Position numbers and translations under genes: made by a program
The notes under the pieces: generated by a model
Databases searched by the model: none
What the model was told of the DNA's origin: nothing
Seen by the model: only the letters and a program-made list of their open reading frames with translations
Part shown: in pieces, positions 1-9,892 of the stretch
Layout: each line of letters begins with the position of its first letter
Numbering within the stretch: the first letter of the stretch is position 1
From: an uncultured Micrococcales bacterium
GTDB lineage: Bacteria; Actinomycetota; Actinomycetes; Actinomycetales; Microbacteriaceae
Length of the DNA stretch: 64,000 nt
Direction of reading: 5' to 3'
Assembly (NCBI GenBank): GCA_903909605.1
Contig: CAIVWH010000010.1
Coordinates: forward strand, 1 to 64,000

Positions 1-2385
1 GGTGCAACTCGAGTCACCCGAGTGGATGCCAGCCTCCTCGATGTGCTCCATGACGCCACCAACGTAAAGTTGCTCGCCATCAAACAGCGCATCGATGTCG
101 ATTTCGATTGCGTCATCCAAGAATCGGTCGACAAGCAACGGATGGGTTGGGCCGACGATGCCCTGGTCCTTGATGCGGTCAAAGTAATCCACCAGTGACT
201 CTTGGTCGTAAACGATTTCCATACCGCGGCCGCCAAGCACGAAGCTTGGACGAACCAGCACGGGATAACCTATGCGGGCCGCGATGACTTCGGCCTCTCG
301 CAAGGTGATTGCCGTGCCGTTAGCCGGAGCAAGCAACTTAGCCTCGTCGAGAATCTTCGAGAACAGACCGCGCTCTTCGGCAAGGTCGATGGCCTCTGGC
401 GAGGTGCCGAGAATTGGAACCCCGGCTGCCTCTAGACCCTTGGCGAGGCCGAGGGCGGTTTGACCACCCAGCTGCACCACGACGCCTACCAACTCACCCG
501 ACTGAGACTCAGCGTGAATAACCTCAAGAACGTCTTCGAGGGTCAGCGGCTCAAAGTAGAGTCGGTCGCTGGTGTCGTAGTCGGTTGAAACCGTCTCTGG
601 GTTGCAGTTGATCATGATGGTTTCGAAGCCAGCTTCGCTCAGTGCAAACGATGCGTGCACGCAGCTGTAGTCGAACTCGACGCCCTGACCGATACGGTTT
701 GGCCCCGAGCCAAGGATGACCACCTTGCGACGGGACGACGGCAAGACCTCGGTCTCTTCCTCGTATGTCGAGTAGTAGTAAGGCGTCTCTGCAGGAAACT
801 CGCCGGCACAGGTATCAACGGTCTTGTAAACCGGGCGCAGACCGTGCTCGTGACGAATAACGCGAACCTCTGCCTCGGCCAGGCCGCGCAGCGCAGCAAT
901 CTGCGCATCGCTGAAGCCGTGGTCCTTGGCGTGGCGAATCAGGTCGGCATCGAGAGCCTGAGCAGATTGAATCTCGGCGGCCACCTCGTTGATCAAAACA
1001 ATCTGGTCGATGAACCAGGGGTCAATCTTGGTTGCCTCGAACACCTCGTCGATGCTGGCTCCAGCACGCAATGCCTGCTGAACAGTCACGATGCGGCCGT
1101 CTGTTGGCACCTTGGCAATCTCGAGCAGTGCGTGCTTGTCGCCCGGTTCGCCATCCCAGTGAAATGACGAGCCGCGTCGTTCAAGTGAACGCAGTGCCTT
1201 CTGCAGCGCCTGCGAGTAGTTGCGCCCCAGGGCCATGGCCTCGCCAACAGATTTCATGGTCGTGGTCAAAGTGGCGTCTGCAGCTGGGAACTTCTCGAAG
1301 GCGAAGCGCGGCACCTTCACAACGATGTAGTCGAGAGTCGGTTCGAACGAAGCCGGCGTCACCTTTGTGATGTCGTTAGGAATCTCATCAAGCGTGTAGC
1401 CGATGGCTAGCTTCGCCGCGATCTTGGCGATCGGAAAGCCGGTTGCCTTCGAGGCAAGCGCAGACGAGCGCGAGACACGAGGGTTCATCTCGATGACGAT
1501 GACACGACCATCCGAGGGGTCGACAGCAAACTGAATGTTGCAACCACCGGTATCAACGCCAACGTCACGAATGATCTGGATGCCGATGTCGCGCAGGTTT
1601 TGGAACTCGCGGTCGGTTAGCGTGAGCGCAGGCGCAACTGTGATTGAGTCGCCAGTGTGCACACCAACCGGGTCGACGTTCTCAATCGAACAGACCACGA
1701 CACAGTTATCGTTTCTGTCGCGCATCAGTTCGAGCTCATATTCCTTCCAACCGAGGATGCTCTCTTCGAGCAGCACCTCCGTGGTTGGCGAGGCTTGCAA
1801 CCCGGCACCGGCGATGCGGCGCAGGTCGGCCTCGTTGTAGGCAAAACCCGAGCCCAGGCCACCCATGGTGAATGATGGGCGAACAACCATCGGATAGCCG
1901 AGCACATCAGCGGCTGCGATGCACTCATCCATGGTGTGTGCGATCACCGACTTTGCCACGTCTGCCCCGGCATCGAGCACCAGTTGCTTGAACAACTGGC
2001 GGTCTTCGCCCTTCTTGATGGCGTCAACCTTGGCGCCGATTAGTTCAACACCGTGCTTCTCGAGTATGCCGAGCTCGTGCAGCGCCATTGCCGCGTTCAG
2101 CGCGGTTTGACCGCCGAGCGTAGGCAGAATCGCGTCTGGTCTTTCCTTGATGATGATCGACTCAATGACCTCGGGGGTAATCGGTTCGACATAGGTTGCA
2201 TCGGCAAAGTCTGGGTCAGTCATGATGGTGGCCGGGTTCGAGTTGATCAAAATCACTCGAATGCCCTCGGCGCGCAATACGCGGCAGGCCTGGGTGCCCG
2301 AGTAGTCGAACTCACACGCCTGACCGATAACGATCGGGCCAGAGCCGATTACCAGAACCGAATTGATGTCGCTACGTTTTGGCAT
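1..2385 (-). CDS. carB: Carbamoyl-phosphate synthase large subunit, 3' end cut by the window
   Basis: Makes carbamoyl phosphate from bicarbonate, ammonia and two ATP for pyrimidine and arginine synthesis; the ammonia comes from CarA. The frame starts at ATG 2385 ([17 protein letters not shown]) and stays open to base 1, giving 795 codons of a family that usually has about 1,100. The first carboxyphosphate ATP-grasp half (GSGPIVIGQ...EFDYSG) and the start of the second half ([16 protein letters not shown]) are both visible, so the missing part is the C-terminal allosteric region. It shares one base with carA (TAATG), so the two are probably translationally coupled. It is the last visible gene of the pyr operon. 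Confidence 0.97.
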   Translation of the reverse strand, partial: MPKRSDINSVLVIGSGPIVIGQACEFDYSGTQACRVLRAEGIRVILINSNPATIMTDPDFADATYVEPITPEVIESIIIKERPDAILPTLGGQTALNAAMALHELGILEKHGVELIGAKVDAIKKGEDRQLFKQLVLDAGADVAKSVIAHTMDECIAAADVLGYPMVVRPSFTMGGLGSGFAYNEADLRRIAGAGLQASPTTEVLLEESILGWKEYELELMRDRNDNCVVVCSIENVDPVGVHTGDSITVAPALTLTDREFQNLRDIGIQIIRDVGVDTGGCNIQFAVDPSDGRVIVIEMNPRVSRSSALASKATGFPIAKIAAKLAIGYTLDEIPNDITKVTPASFEPTLDYIVVKVPRFAFEKFPAADATLTTTMKSVGEAMALGRNYSQALQKALRSLERRGSSFHWDGEPGDKHALLEIAKVPTDGRIVTVQQALRAGASIDEVFEATKIDPWFIDQIVLINEVAAEIQSAQALDADLIRHAKDHGFSDAQIAALRGLAEAEVRVIRHEHGLRPVYKTVDTCAGEFPAETPYYYSTYEEETEVLPSSRRKVVILGSGPNRIGQGVEFDYSCVHASFALSEAGFETIMINCNPETVSTDYDTSDRLYFEPLTLEDVLEVIHAESQSGELVGVVVQLGGQTALGLAKGLEAAGVPILGTSPEAIDLAEERGLFSKILDEAKLLAPANGTAITLREAEVIAARIGYPVLVRPSFVLGGRGMEIVYDQESLVDYFDRIKDQGIVGPTHPLLVDRFLDDAIEIDIDALFDGEQLYVGGVMEHIEEAGIHSGDSSCT

Positions 2386-3512
2386 TAGTTGCTCACCTTC
2401 GAGTTCTGAATCATCTCGACCAGGCGGTCGAAGAGGTAGCTGCTGTCGTGTGGGCCAGCCGCTGCCTCAGGGTGGTACTGCACAGAAAAGGCAGGAATGT
2501 CTACACATTCGAGACCTTCAACGCAGTCGTCGTTGAGTGATACGTGTGAAACGCGCACGCGGCCGTAGCCGTTAGGGCTCTCGACATCGTCGCGGCCCGC
2601 GATCTTCACAGCGAAGCCGTGGTTGTGTGCCGTTACCTCGACTTTGCCGGTCTTGCGGTCTAGCACCGGTTGGTTGATTCCACGGTGCCCAAATGGCAAC
2701 TTGTAGGTGTCGAATCCGAGGGCTCGTCCGAGCAGTTGATTGCCGAAGCAGATTCCAAAGAACGGGATGCGCGCATCCAAGATTTCGCGAAGCGTTGCCA
2801 CCTGACCTGCAGCAGCCTGCGGGTCACCAGGACCGTTCGAGTAGAACACGGCATCCGGGTTCCAAGCCAAAAGCGTGTTTGCGTCGGTCTTGGCACCGAA
2901 CACTCGAACCCGCAATCCGCGAGAAAGCATGTGCTCAATGGTTGAGCGCTTGATCCCCAAGTCGAGTATCGCGACCCGGCCAACCTCGCCAACCTTCGGA
3001 CCTTCCTCATAGTCCTCAGCGGTGGTGACGGTATCGCTCAGCGATAACCCGGTCATCTCTTCGCCGCCTCGAACGATCGCCAGCAGCATTTCTGGGCTTG
3101 CCTCTGACGCGGTACCGCTGAAGATGCCGGCGCGCATTGCACCCTTGTCTCGAAGGTGACGAGTCAGCGCGCGGGTGTCTATGCCGCTGATGCCCACGAT
3201 GCCGTAGTTGATCAACTCTTCTTCGAGCGACTTTTCGGCACGGAAATTGGAGACCACTCGAGACGGATCGCGCACCACATAACCGGCCACCCAAACTCTG
3301 CTTGATTCTTCATCGCGAGCGTTGACTCCGGTGTTTCCGATGTGCGGAGCGGTCTGCACCACGATTTGTCCGGCATACGAAGGATCAGTCAGCGTCTCTT
3401 GGTAGCCGGTCATGCCAGTGGCGAACACCAACTCGCCCAGGCTTCTCCCCTGTGCCCCGTAAGCCCTTCCGCGGAAAGTTCTGCCGTCTTCAAGCACCAA
3501 TACCGCGCTCAT
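2385..3512 (-). CDS. carA: Carbamoyl-phosphate synthase small (glutaminase) subunit
   Basis: Hydrolyses glutamine and channels ammonia to CarB. 375 residues, normal length. The N-terminal CarA domain (LVLEDGRTF...[11 protein letters not shown]) is followed by a class I glutamine amidotransferase domain with the nucleophile Cys in [12 protein letters not shown] and the His-Glu pair in QYHPEA. ATG 3512 is chosen ([10 protein letters not shown]) because the longer upstream reading is Arg-rich and overlaps the previous gene. It overlaps that gene by ATGA and carB by TAATG, so it sits inside a coupled pyr operon. Confidence 0.97.
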   Translation of the reverse strand: MSAVLVLEDGRTFRGRAYGAQGRSLGELVFATGMTGYQETLTDPSYAGQIVVQTAPHIGNTGVNARDEESSRVWVAGYVVRDPSRVVSNFRAEKSLEEELINYGIVGISGIDTRALTRHLRDKGAMRAGIFSGTASEASPEMLLAIVRGGEEMTGLSLSDTVTTAEDYEEGPKVGEVGRVAILDLGIKRSTIEHMLSRGLRVRVFGAKTDANTLLAWNPDAVFYSNGPGDPQAAAGQVATLREILDARIPFFGICFGNQLLGRALGFDTYKLPFGHRGINQPVLDRKTGKVEVTAHNHGFAVKIAGRDDVESPNGYGRVRVSHVSLNDDCVEGLECVDIPAFSVQYHPEAAAGPHDSSYLFDRLVEMIQNSKVSN

Positions 3513-4018
3513 CGCGCACCATCCTTCTCTACCAATTGCTTTAACGCCTTTGCCAGCTCTTCGGTGTCGTCGACGCGGTCGAGACGCAGCTGGGTGATTA
3601 CCTCGGTTGCTCCGAGCAGCCATGAGATGGACAGCAGGCCATCGGCCTCAACGCTACGATCGATAGTCGCCGAGCTCCTGCCAACTTCGAGAATCAATTC
3701 AGCAGGGATGGCGAAACTCTCCTCGCCGAGACGCTCAATGCCCACGCCCCGGTCAGTGACTACGAGCTGAGCCTTGCCGCGGTACATGAGTCCGCCGGTT
3801 ACAACGCGCTCGAGCGGCTTATCGCGAAATACGGTTGCCACGTATTGCCCCTTCGCGGCTACCAGCGGCGTGCCCTGCAGGGCGGTCAGGTCAATCAGCG
3901 ATCCGAGCTCTGGGTTCTCGGTCTGAGAGCGCGACTTGCGTCGACTGCTGCGAATTGTCAGGAACACAGCAATTGCCAATATGACGATGCTGATCGCGGC
4001 CATCAAATACTTCTGCAT
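3509..4018 (-). CDS. Membrane-anchored PH-like domain protein in the pyr operon
   Basis: 169 residues. An N-terminal transmembrane helix (about residues 4-24, [20 protein letters not shown]) is followed by a basic stretch (RSSRRKSR) and a beta-rich domain of about 120 residues. It resembles the PH-like domain protein that lies between pyrC and carA in other actinobacteria; its biochemical function is not known to me. ATG 4018 shares a base with the pyrC stop (TAATG) and its own stop overlaps carA (ATGA), so it is translated as part of the pyrimidine operon. Orientation is probably a membrane anchor with a cytoplasmic domain (inference). Confidence 0.8.
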   Translation of the reverse strand: MQKYLMAAISIVILAIAVFLTIRSSRRKSRSQTENPELGSLIDLTALQGTPLVAAKGQYVATVFRDKPLERVVTGGLMYRGKAQLVVTDRGVGIERLGEESFAIPAELILEVGRSSATIDRSVEADGLLSISWLLGATEVITQLRLDRVDDTEELAKALKQLVEKDGAR

Positions 4019-5310
4019 TAGTGGCGACCATCCTCTGCTAGTCGGCCATCGCGCACAGTGAAGTAGCCGCGATAAATCGTGTGGCGAATTTCGCCAGGAA
4101 GTTCGAGATCGGCATACGGATTGTTCTGGCCCTTGGATGCGGTGCCGCGGGAAATCTTGCGTGCCACATTTGCTGCGATGAGGGTCAGGTTTGCAATCGA
4201 GCCAACGGCAATTGGGTTGCCCTGTTCGGTGTGACCGGCGATGGCCGCCGGCGCGTGCGACAGCACCTCGGCCAGGCGCATCCAAGTCGATTTGCCTGAA
4301 TCAATCAAAACCATTTGCGCCACCGAGGCAGCTGTCTCGAGTCCAACCATGCCAAAGGCCGCTGCGTTCCATTCGCAGTCTTTCGACTCGCTTGGATGCG
4401 GGGCATGGTCGGTCGCAATGATGTCGATGGTGCCGTCGATCAACGCCTCGCGCAGTGCCGCTACATCCTCAGCAGAGCGAAGCGGAGGGTTGACCTTGTA
4501 TGTCGGATCGTAGTTTCGCGTAGATTCATCGGTAAGCAGCAGGTGGTGCGGTGTTACCTCGGCCGTTACCCGAATACCCTGCGCCTTAGCCCAGCGCACA
4601 ATCTCGACAGAGCCTTTGGTGCTGAGATGACAGACATGGATGCGAGCATCAAGCGACTGAGCAAGCAAGACGTCGCGTGCGATTATCGACTCCTCGGCAA
4701 CCGAGGGCCAGCCGGCGAGGCCAAGTTCGGCACTGACCGCTCCCGCATTCATTTGCGCTCCCTCGGTGAGTCGGGGCTCTTGGGCGTGCTGGGCAATTAC
4801 GCCATCGAAGGCCTTAACGTACTCGAGAGCTCGGCGCATCACCAGAGGATCGCTGACGCACTTGCCGTCATCACTAAACACGCGCACTCCCGCTATTGAG
4901 CGGTTCATGCTGCCAAGTTCGGCGAGGCGCTCACCAGCGAGACCGACGGTCACAGCGCCAATTGGGTAGACATCCACGTAGCCCGCGCGCTGCCCGAGCG
5001 ACCAGACCTGCTCGACAACAGCCGCGTTGTCTGCGACCGGGTTGGTGTTAGCCATTGCGTGAACGGCGGTGAAGCCACCCTTGGCTGCCGACTGTGATCC
5101 GGTGAGAACGGTCTCGCTCTGCTCGAAGCCCGGCTCGCGCAGGTGTGTGTGCAGATCGACAAAACCAGGAAGCAGGTTGAGCCCAGAGCAATCGATGATT
5201 TCGCCGCCGGAAAGCCCCTGACCAATCTCGACAATGCGGTCGCCGCTGACCTTTACATCGGCAACGGAACCATCAGGAAGGGTCGCTGCCTTCAGAACGA
5301 ACTCACTCAT
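4018..5310 (-). CDS. pyrC: Dihydroorotase
   Basis: Cyclises N-carbamoyl-L-aspartate to dihydroorotate, the third step of pyrimidine synthesis. 430 residues, typical of the class I bacterial enzyme. The amidohydrolase barrel shows the metal motif LHTHLREPG near residue 53, substrate-contacting Asn in ANTNPV, the downstream metal histidines ([15 protein letters not shown]) and the catalytic Asp in IATDHAPH. The start at ATG 5310 lies 8 bases inside pyrB, so the two genes are coupled. Confidence 0.96.
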   Translation of the reverse strand: MSEFVLKAATLPDGSVADVKVSGDRIVEIGQGLSGGEIIDCSGLNLLPGFVDLHTHLREPGFEQSETVLTGSQSAAKGGFTAVHAMANTNPVADNAAVVEQVWSLGQRAGYVDVYPIGAVTVGLAGERLAELGSMNRSIAGVRVFSDDGKCVSDPLVMRRALEYVKAFDGVIAQHAQEPRLTEGAQMNAGAVSAELGLAGWPSVAEESIIARDVLLAQSLDARIHVCHLSTKGSVEIVRWAKAQGIRVTAEVTPHHLLLTDESTRNYDPTYKVNPPLRSAEDVAALREALIDGTIDIIATDHAPHPSESKDCEWNAAAFGMVGLETAASVAQMVLIDSGKSTWMRLAEVLSHAPAAIAGHTEQGNPIAVGSIANLTLIAANVARKISRGTASKGQNNPYADLELPGEIRHTIYRGYFTVRDGRLAEDGRH

Positions 5311-6250
5311 GAATCTGCCTTTCCTGCGAAATCAAGTTGAACAAAACCGCCATGCGAACCGAGATGCCATTGGCAACCTGTCGAACTATTGCCGACTGCG
5401 GGCTGTCTGCTACCGAGCTGGCGATCTCTAATCCACGGTTCATCGGCCCAGGATGCATGATCACTGTCTTGTCGCTAAGCCGAGCGAACCGCTCCTCGGT
5501 CAAACCCCAGATGTTCGAGTATTCGTTCGCCGATGGGAAGAAAGCCGAGTTCATTCGCTCGAGCTGAATGCGCAGCATCATCACGACATTGGGTTTCACG
5601 GAAGCGAGGGTCTCATCCAGGTCGTAGTGCTGCAGGCCAAGGCCGCGCGGCATCAGTGTAGGCGGCGCGACTAGGTGCACCTCTGCGCCAAGGGTCTTCA
5701 GAAGATAGAGGTTTGATCGGGCAACTCGCGAGTGAGCGATGTCGCCAACGATTGCAACCTTCACTCCGTCGAGCGCTTTGCCGCGAGTCGAACCGAAACC
5801 ATGCAGGCGCTCACGCATTGTCATTGCATCGAGCAGGCCCTGCGTCGGATGTTCGTGTGTGCCGTCGCCCGCGTTAATCACGGGCACATCCGTCCAGCCG
5901 CGTTCTGCAAGAGCCTGCGGTGCCCCCGATGCCCCGTGGCGGATTACAAAGGCATCGACACCTCCGGCGGCAAGTGTCTGCGCTGTGTCTTTCAGGCTTT
6001 CACCCTTGGAAACGCTCGAGCCCTTGGCCGAGAAGTTGATCAGGTCGGCACTGAGTCGTTTTGCCGCAATCTCAAATGACACGCGAGTGCGGGTTGAGTC
6101 TTCGAAAAACAGATTGACCACAGTCTTGCCACGCAACGTTGGTAGCTTTCGCAGGCCTCTCTCGTTTACCTGAGCCATCTCGTCGCTGAGATCGAGAAGC
6201 GCAATTGCCTCGTCGCGAGTCAGGTCTTTAGTGCTGAGCAGGTGCCTCAC
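5303..6250 (-). CDS. pyrB: Aspartate carbamoyltransferase catalytic subunit
   Basis: Condenses aspartate with carbamoyl phosphate. 315 residues. The carbamoyl-phosphate loop STRTRVSFE (near residue 52) and the [11 protein letters not shown] motif are intact. No regulatory chain (pyrI) is present, as usual in actinobacteria. Its ATG overlaps the pyrR stop (ATGA) and its 3' end overlaps pyrC by 8 bases. Expression should follow pyrR through the PyrR-binding hairpin upstream. Confidence 0.96.
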   Translation of the reverse strand: MRHLLSTKDLTRDEAIALLDLSDEMAQVNERGLRKLPTLRGKTVVNLFFEDSTRTRVSFEIAAKRLSADLINFSAKGSSVSKGESLKDTAQTLAAGGVDAFVIRHGASGAPQALAERGWTDVPVINAGDGTHEHPTQGLLDAMTMRERLHGFGSTRGKALDGVKVAIVGDIAHSRVARSNLYLLKTLGAEVHLVAPPTLMPRGLGLQHYDLDETLASVKPNVVMMLRIQLERMNSAFFPSANEYSNIWGLTEERFARLSDKTVIMHPGPMNRGLEIASSVADSPQSAIVRQVANGISVRMAVLFNLISQERQIHE

Positions 6251-6783
6251 TTCTCGATCCTCACCGAATCGTCGCCATCGACGCTGCTTAGGTGCACACG
6301 GATTTTCTCATCGCGGTTAGTCGGTAGATTCTTGCCTACGAAGTCGGCACGGATGGGCAACTCACGGTGGCCGCGATCGATAAGCACAGCCAACCTAACC
6401 GCGCGTGGGCGTCCATACTCGCGAAGGGCGTCGAGGGCTGCACGCACGGTTCGACCGCTGTTGAGCACGTCGTCCACCAGAACGACGACCTTGTCATCGA
6501 GACCACCGGCGGGAACATCCGTGGGGGTCACTTCGCGGGTTGGTTTGCGGTCGAGATCATCGCGATACATGGTGATGTCTAGGCGACCGAGAAAGTCTGC
6601 AGGCATTGCGTTGCCGTTGCGGCGAATCACCTCTGCGATGCGCTCTGCTAGAGCGACGCCGCGAGTAGGAATGCCGAGTATGACGAGATTGTCTGTGCCG
6701 TGATTGGCTTCAAGAATTTCGTGGGAAATGCGGGTAATTGCCCGACTGATGTCGTCGCTAGATAGGACGGTGCGTGATTCCAC
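6247..6783 (-). CDS. pyrR: PyrR, pyrimidine operon regulator / uracil phosphoribosyltransferase fold
   Basis: RNA-binding regulator of pyr genes that senses UMP/UTP and PRPP; many homologues also have uracil phosphoribosyltransferase activity. 178 residues. The PRPP-binding motif [14 protein letters not shown] and the GIPTRGV loop are present. GTG 6783 ([11 protein letters not shown]) is preferred to GTG 6789, because the Shine-Dalgarno AAGGAGG (6795-6789) lies 5 bases before 6783 but overlaps 6789. The stop overlaps pyrB (ATGA). It heads the operon and is immediately preceded by its own recognition hairpin, so it is probably autoregulated. Confidence 0.93.
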   Translation of the reverse strand: MESRTVLSSDDISRAITRISHEILEANHGTDNLVILGIPTRGVALAERIAEVIRRNGNAMPADFLGRLDITMYRDDLDRKPTREVTPTDVPAGGLDDKVVVLVDDVLNSGRTVRAALDALREYGRPRAVRLAVLIDRGHRELPIRADFVGKNLPTNRDEKIRVHLSSVDGDDSVRIEK

Positions 6784-6788
6784 GCCCA

Positions 6789-6813
6789 CCTCCTTCTGCG
6801 CCTCTCTGGACGC
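6789..6813 (-). promoter_or_regulatory. PyrR-binding RNA hairpin with adjacent pyrR ribosome-binding site
   Basis: In the 60-base nusB-pyrR gap the minus-strand RNA reads GCGUC-CAGAGA-GGCGC (6813-6798), a five-pair stem closing the hexaloop CAGAGA. This fits the PyrR anti-antiterminator consensus ARUC-CNGNGA-GGYU, with a longer GC-rich stem here. Two bases after it comes AAGGAGG (6795-6789), the pyrR Shine-Dalgarno. No terminator or antiterminator arms are visible, so PyrR binding probably blocks ribosomes rather than causing attenuation, as reported for mycobacterial pyr leaders. Confidence 0.82.
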
Positions 6814-6843
6814 CTTTAAAGGATTGGTACTTCGTAAATACTA

Positions 6844-7257
6844 CTAGGCCTTGGTGGCCGAGATTTTGTTGAGCAGTCCGTTGATGAAGCCAGATGAATC
6901 CTCGGTCGAGTAGTCCTTGGCAAGTTCGACAGCCTCGTCGACGGCTACAGCGTCAGGCACCTGGTCGTTGAACAGGATCTCCCAGGTGGCAGCTCGCAGT
7001 ATCGCGCGGTCGAGGTTCGGCATCCTGGCCAGCGACCAGCCGTGTGCGTAGGTTTCGAGAGTCTCGTCGATTTCTGCCTGGTGCTCTGCAACGCCAGCCA
7101 CAATTGTCTTTGCGTAGTCGAAGATTTCGCGCGAGGCAGCCGGGTCTTCGGCGTGTTCAAAGGCGGCTTCGATCATTACGTCAGCCTGCTCGCCTCGCAG
7201 ATCGGAGGAAAACAGGGCGTCAACGGCCCGCTTTCGAGCCTTAGTGCGAGAACTCAC
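6844..7257 (-). CDS. nusB: Transcription antitermination factor NusB
   Basis: 137 residues. All-helical NusB fold with the family signature in NLDRAILRAATWEIL and a C-terminal SSGFINGLLNKI. It binds boxA RNA with NusE (S10) in rRNA antitermination. GTG start at 7257, three bases after the efp stop. It is followed by pyrR after 60 bases holding the PyrR hairpin, so efp-nusB may read through into the pyr genes. Confidence 0.94.
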   Translation of the reverse strand: MSSRTKARKRAVDALFSSDLRGEQADVMIEAAFEHAEDPAASREIFDYAKTIVAGVAEHQAEIDETLETYAHGWSLARMPNLDRAILRAATWEILFNDQVPDAVAVDEAVELAKDYSTEDSSGFINGLLNKISATKA

Positions 7258-7260
7258 CGG

Positions 7261-7824
7261 TTATTCGCTGATGCGACCGAGGTAGTCGCCAGTGCGAGTG
7301 TCAACCTTGACCTTGGTGCCTTGTTCTACGAACAGCGGAACGTTGATTTGGATGCCGGTCTCGAGCGTTGCTGGCTTGGTGCCACCGGTCGAACGGTCGC
7401 CCTGCAGGCCAGGTTCGGTGTAGGTGATCTCCAAAATTACCGAGGCAGGAAGTTCGACATAGATCGGGTTGCCCTCGTGAAGCGCAACTACGGCCTCCTG
7501 GTTCTCCAGCATATAGCCGCCCGCATCGCCAACGGTCTCGGCAGAGACGGTGAACTGATCGTAGTTGTCGACGTCCATGAAAACGAATCCCGAGCCATCG
7601 TTGTAAAGGAAGGTCATGTTGCGCTTGTCGACGTTGGCTGTCTCGACCTTGACACCGGCGTTGAAGGTCTTGTCGACAACCTTGCCGCTCAGAACATTCT
7701 TGAGCTTGGTGCGCACGAATGCTGGGCCCTTGCCAGGCTTCACGTGTTGGAACTCGACGACCGCCCACAGCTGTCCGTCGATGTTCAGAACCATGCCGTT
7801 CTTGAGGTCATTTGAAGTTGCCAT
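7261..7824 (-). CDS. efp: Translation elongation factor P
   Basis: Relieves ribosome stalling at polyproline. 187 residues in three domains: KOW-like N-terminal, then two OB folds ending in [10 protein letters not shown]. The loop that contacts the tRNA acceptor end is [10 protein letters not shown], with Lys32 at the usual modification site. No modifying enzyme is encoded nearby. The spacing to nusB is three bases. A possible -10 (TAGACT) lies just after the aroQ stop, giving a leader of about 33 bases. Confidence 0.96.
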   Translation of the reverse strand: MATSNDLKNGMVLNIDGQLWAVVEFQHVKPGKGPAFVRTKLKNVLSGKVVDKTFNAGVKVETANVDKRNMTFLYNDGSGFVFMDVDNYDQFTVSAETVGDAGGYMLENQEAVVALHEGNPIYVELPASVILEITYTEPGLQGDRSTGGTKPATLETGIQINVPLFVEQGTKVKVDTRTGDYLGRISE

Positions 7825-7878
7825 GCGAAAGTGATCCGTTTCTTGGGGATTGAATGAAATCTGGATAAGTCTAAACGA

Positions 7879-8310
7879 CTAGCCAAGCAAGTCGAGGGCG
7901 GCCAGGTATGAGCCGGCACCGAATCCCGCGATAACCCCGGTAGCCACGCCCGAAATCACGGATGTGTGCCTGAACTCCTCGCGGCTGTGCGGATTCGAGA
8001 GGTGCACCTCGATCAGCTTGAGGCCAGCCTTGGTGACCAACGCTGCTGCGTCGCGGGTGGCATAAGAGTAGTGAGTGAAGGCTGCGGGATTCAAAACTAC
8101 GTTGGACTTGCTGTCAACGGCCTCGTGCAGCCATTTGATCAGCTCGGCTTCACTGTCGGTCTGGCGCATCTCTGCCATTAGCCCCAGGCCCTTAGCCTTG
8201 GCGAGCACCTGACGAGTCAGCTCGTCAAAGTCTGCTGAACCGTAGATTTCAGGCTCTCGTGAGCCAAGCCGCCCAAGATTTGGGCCATTGAGAATCATTA
8301 CCTTTGACAT
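7879..8310 (-). CDS. aroQ: 3-dehydroquinate dehydratase, type II
   Basis: Third step of the shikimate pathway (3-dehydroquinate to 3-dehydroshikimate). 143 residues, the type II size. MILNGPNLGRLGSREPEIYG carries the catalytic Tyr of the flexible lid; NPAAFTHYSYA and HLSNPHSREEFRHTS hold substrate-binding residues. The start at ATG 8310 lacks a clear Shine-Dalgarno but lies six bases after a TAATCT hexamer that overlaps the aroB stop, so it may have its own leaderless transcript. Confidence 0.96.
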   Translation of the reverse strand: MSKVMILNGPNLGRLGSREPEIYGSADFDELTRQVLAKAKGLGLMAEMRQTDSEAELIKWLHEAVDSKSNVVLNPAAFTHYSYATRDAAALVTKAGLKLIEVHLSNPHSREEFRHTSVISGVATGVIAGFGAGSYLAALDLLG

Positions 8311-8316
8311 GGCTAC

Positions 8317-8322
8317 AGATTA
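8317..8322 (-). promoter_or_regulatory. Candidate leaderless -10 box of aroQ, overlapping the aroB stop codon
   Basis: Minus strand TAATCT (8322-8317), then six bases (GTAGCC), then ATG of aroQ. The first three bases are the aroB stop TAA. There is no ribosome-binding site between. The geometry places the transcription start on the start codon. Confidence 0.55.
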
Positions 8323-9396
8323 CTCGGCGATCTCTTGGTAGGCGGCGAACAACATCTCGTTGGTCGGAGCGTTCATGATTGTCGGCTTGGCAATGTCATC
8401 GAGCACCACAAAGCGAAGTGCCCCTGCGCGCGACTTCTTGTCGCGTTGCATGGCCGCCAGAACCTTTTCGAACTCGGATGCTCGATACTGAGTCGGCAAT
8501 CCGAGGCTTGTGAGAATCGCGCGGTGACGGTCAACCACTTCATCAGAAAGCCGGCCCGCAAGTCGCGCCAACTCCGCGACGAACATCATGCCAATCGAAA
8601 CTGCCGCTCCATGACGCCACTGGTAGCGCTCATTGAGTTCGATTGCGTGACCCAGAGTGTGACCGTAATTCAAGATTTCGCGCAAGCCTGATTCCTTGAA
8701 GTCTTCGCCCACCACCGAAGCCTTGATTGCGATGCAGCGCTCTACGATTTCGCGAAACTCATCCGAGTTAATGTCAGTGGCCAGCACTAGGTCGGCCTCG
8801 ATAATTTCGAGGATGCGCTCATCCGCGATGAAACCGTACTTGACCACCTCGCCGAAGCCGGCGAGAAGTTCGTTGCGTGGGAGTGTCTGAAGTGTATCGA
8901 GGTCGACCAGCACAGCGGTCGGAGCGTGGAAGACGCCGACCAGGTTTTTACCCTCGGCGGTGTTCACCGCAGTTTTGCCGCCGATGGCTGCGTCGACCAT
9001 GCCGAGCAGGGTTGTCGGTACTGCAATGAACTTGACGCCGCGCAACCACGTCGCCGCCACAAAACCGGCGAGATCGGTGACCGCACCGCCGCCGAAGCCG
9101 ATGATGGCATCGCTTCGAGTGAAGTCAAGGCTGCCCAATTGTTGCCAGCAGAACGCAGCGACCTCGATGCGCTTGGCATCCTCACCGGTTGGCACCTCAA
9201 GGGCGTAGGCCTGCAAACCGGTTTCGGCGAGGGAGGCTCTGATCTCTTCGGCACTCGCCTCGAAACCCTGCGGGTAGATGAGCATGACCTTCTGCAAACC
9301 AGCCCCGAGGGTTGCTGCTAGCTCGCCGAGCAAGCCTCGCCCAACGATTACGTTGTAGGCATTTTCACCGGAGACGCTAATTACCGTGTTATTCAT
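8320..9396 (-). CDS. aroB: 3-dehydroquinate synthase
   Basis: Converts DAHP to 3-dehydroquinate using NAD and a divalent metal. 358 residues. The NAD-binding GGGAVTDLAGFVAATWLRG and metal-site motifs (EVVKYG; YGHTLGHAIE with His; RHGAAVSIGM) are intact. Its first eight bases overlap aroK, so it is coupled to it. Sits in an aroE-aroC-aroK-aroB-aroQ series; aroA and the DAHP synthase are not in the window. Confidence 0.97.
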   Translation of the reverse strand: MNNTVISVSGENAYNVIVGRGLLGELAATLGAGLQKVMLIYPQGFEASAEEIRASLAETGLQAYALEVPTGEDAKRIEVAAFCWQQLGSLDFTRSDAIIGFGGGAVTDLAGFVAATWLRGVKFIAVPTTLLGMVDAAIGGKTAVNTAEGKNLVGVFHAPTAVLVDLDTLQTLPRNELLAGFGEVVKYGFIADERILEIIEADLVLATDINSDEFREIVERCIAIKASVVGEDFKESGLREILNYGHTLGHAIELNERYQWRHGAAVSIGMMFVAELARLAGRLSDEVVDRHRAILTSLGLPTQYRASEFEKVLAAMQRDKKSRAGALRFVVLDDIAKPTIMNAPTNEMLFAAYQEIAE

Positions 9397-9892
9397 CTAG
9401 TCCGAGCCCCGCTCTGATCTCATGAACCGATTGCTTAATTGGGGCACCCGAGCAATCTACTTCGATGTCAGCCACCGACGCATACAGCTCTCGACGCTGA
9501 TCGTAAATCCGCTGCCAGTCGAGCAGACCGTTCTTCAGCAGCGGGCGGCTTCCCTGACTCAAGCGCTTAGCCATGTGAGTTCCATCGGTCGAAAGATAAA
9601 CCACCGTCGAGGTGAGCAATCTTTGACGAGTAACCGCGCTGAGCACTGCCCCGCCTCCGGTGGCAACCACTCCGGGCTCTGCGATAGCTTCGGCAACGAT
9701 GTCTTCCTCATGAGTTCGAAACGCGCCTTCGCCGTGGGCCGCGAAGTAGTGCGGGATGTCTCCGAATCTTGAAACGAAGATAGCGTCGGTATCCCTGAAT
9801 GCAAGGCCGAGTGAACTTGCGAGTTTCTTGCCAATGGTGGTCTTGCCAACCCCCATCGGGCCAACCAAGACGATCGTGTTTGAGCCGAGCAC
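9389..9892 (-). CDS. aroK: Shikimate kinase
   Basis: Phosphorylates shikimate at the 3-hydroxyl. 167 residues. Walker A is GPMGVGKTTIGKKLA; the shikimate-binding DTDAIF and GGGAV motifs and the lid RPLL region are present. Start chosen at GTG 9892 (MLGSNTIVLVGPMG), which overlaps the aroC stop as TAGTG; the longer upstream reading lies inside aroC and looks like random sequence. Coupled to aroC upstream and aroB downstream. Confidence 0.94.
   Translation of the reverse strand: MLGSNTIVLVGPMGVGKTTIGKKLASSLGLAFRDTDAIFVSRFGDIPHYFAAHGEGAFRTHEEDIVAEAIAEPGVVATGGGAVLSAVTRQRLLTSTVVYLSTDGTHMAKRLSQGSRPLLKNGLLDWQRIYDQRRELYASVADIEVDCSGAPIKQSVHEIRAGLGLDE

Noticed and set aside
1-2385. carB as a truncated gene
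   Set aside because: The frame is simply cut by the window edge; no stop codon is present before base 1.
7042-7815. 257-codon plus-strand frame across nusB and efp
   Set aside because: Antisense to two conserved genes, no family resemblance and no promoter or ribosome-binding site.
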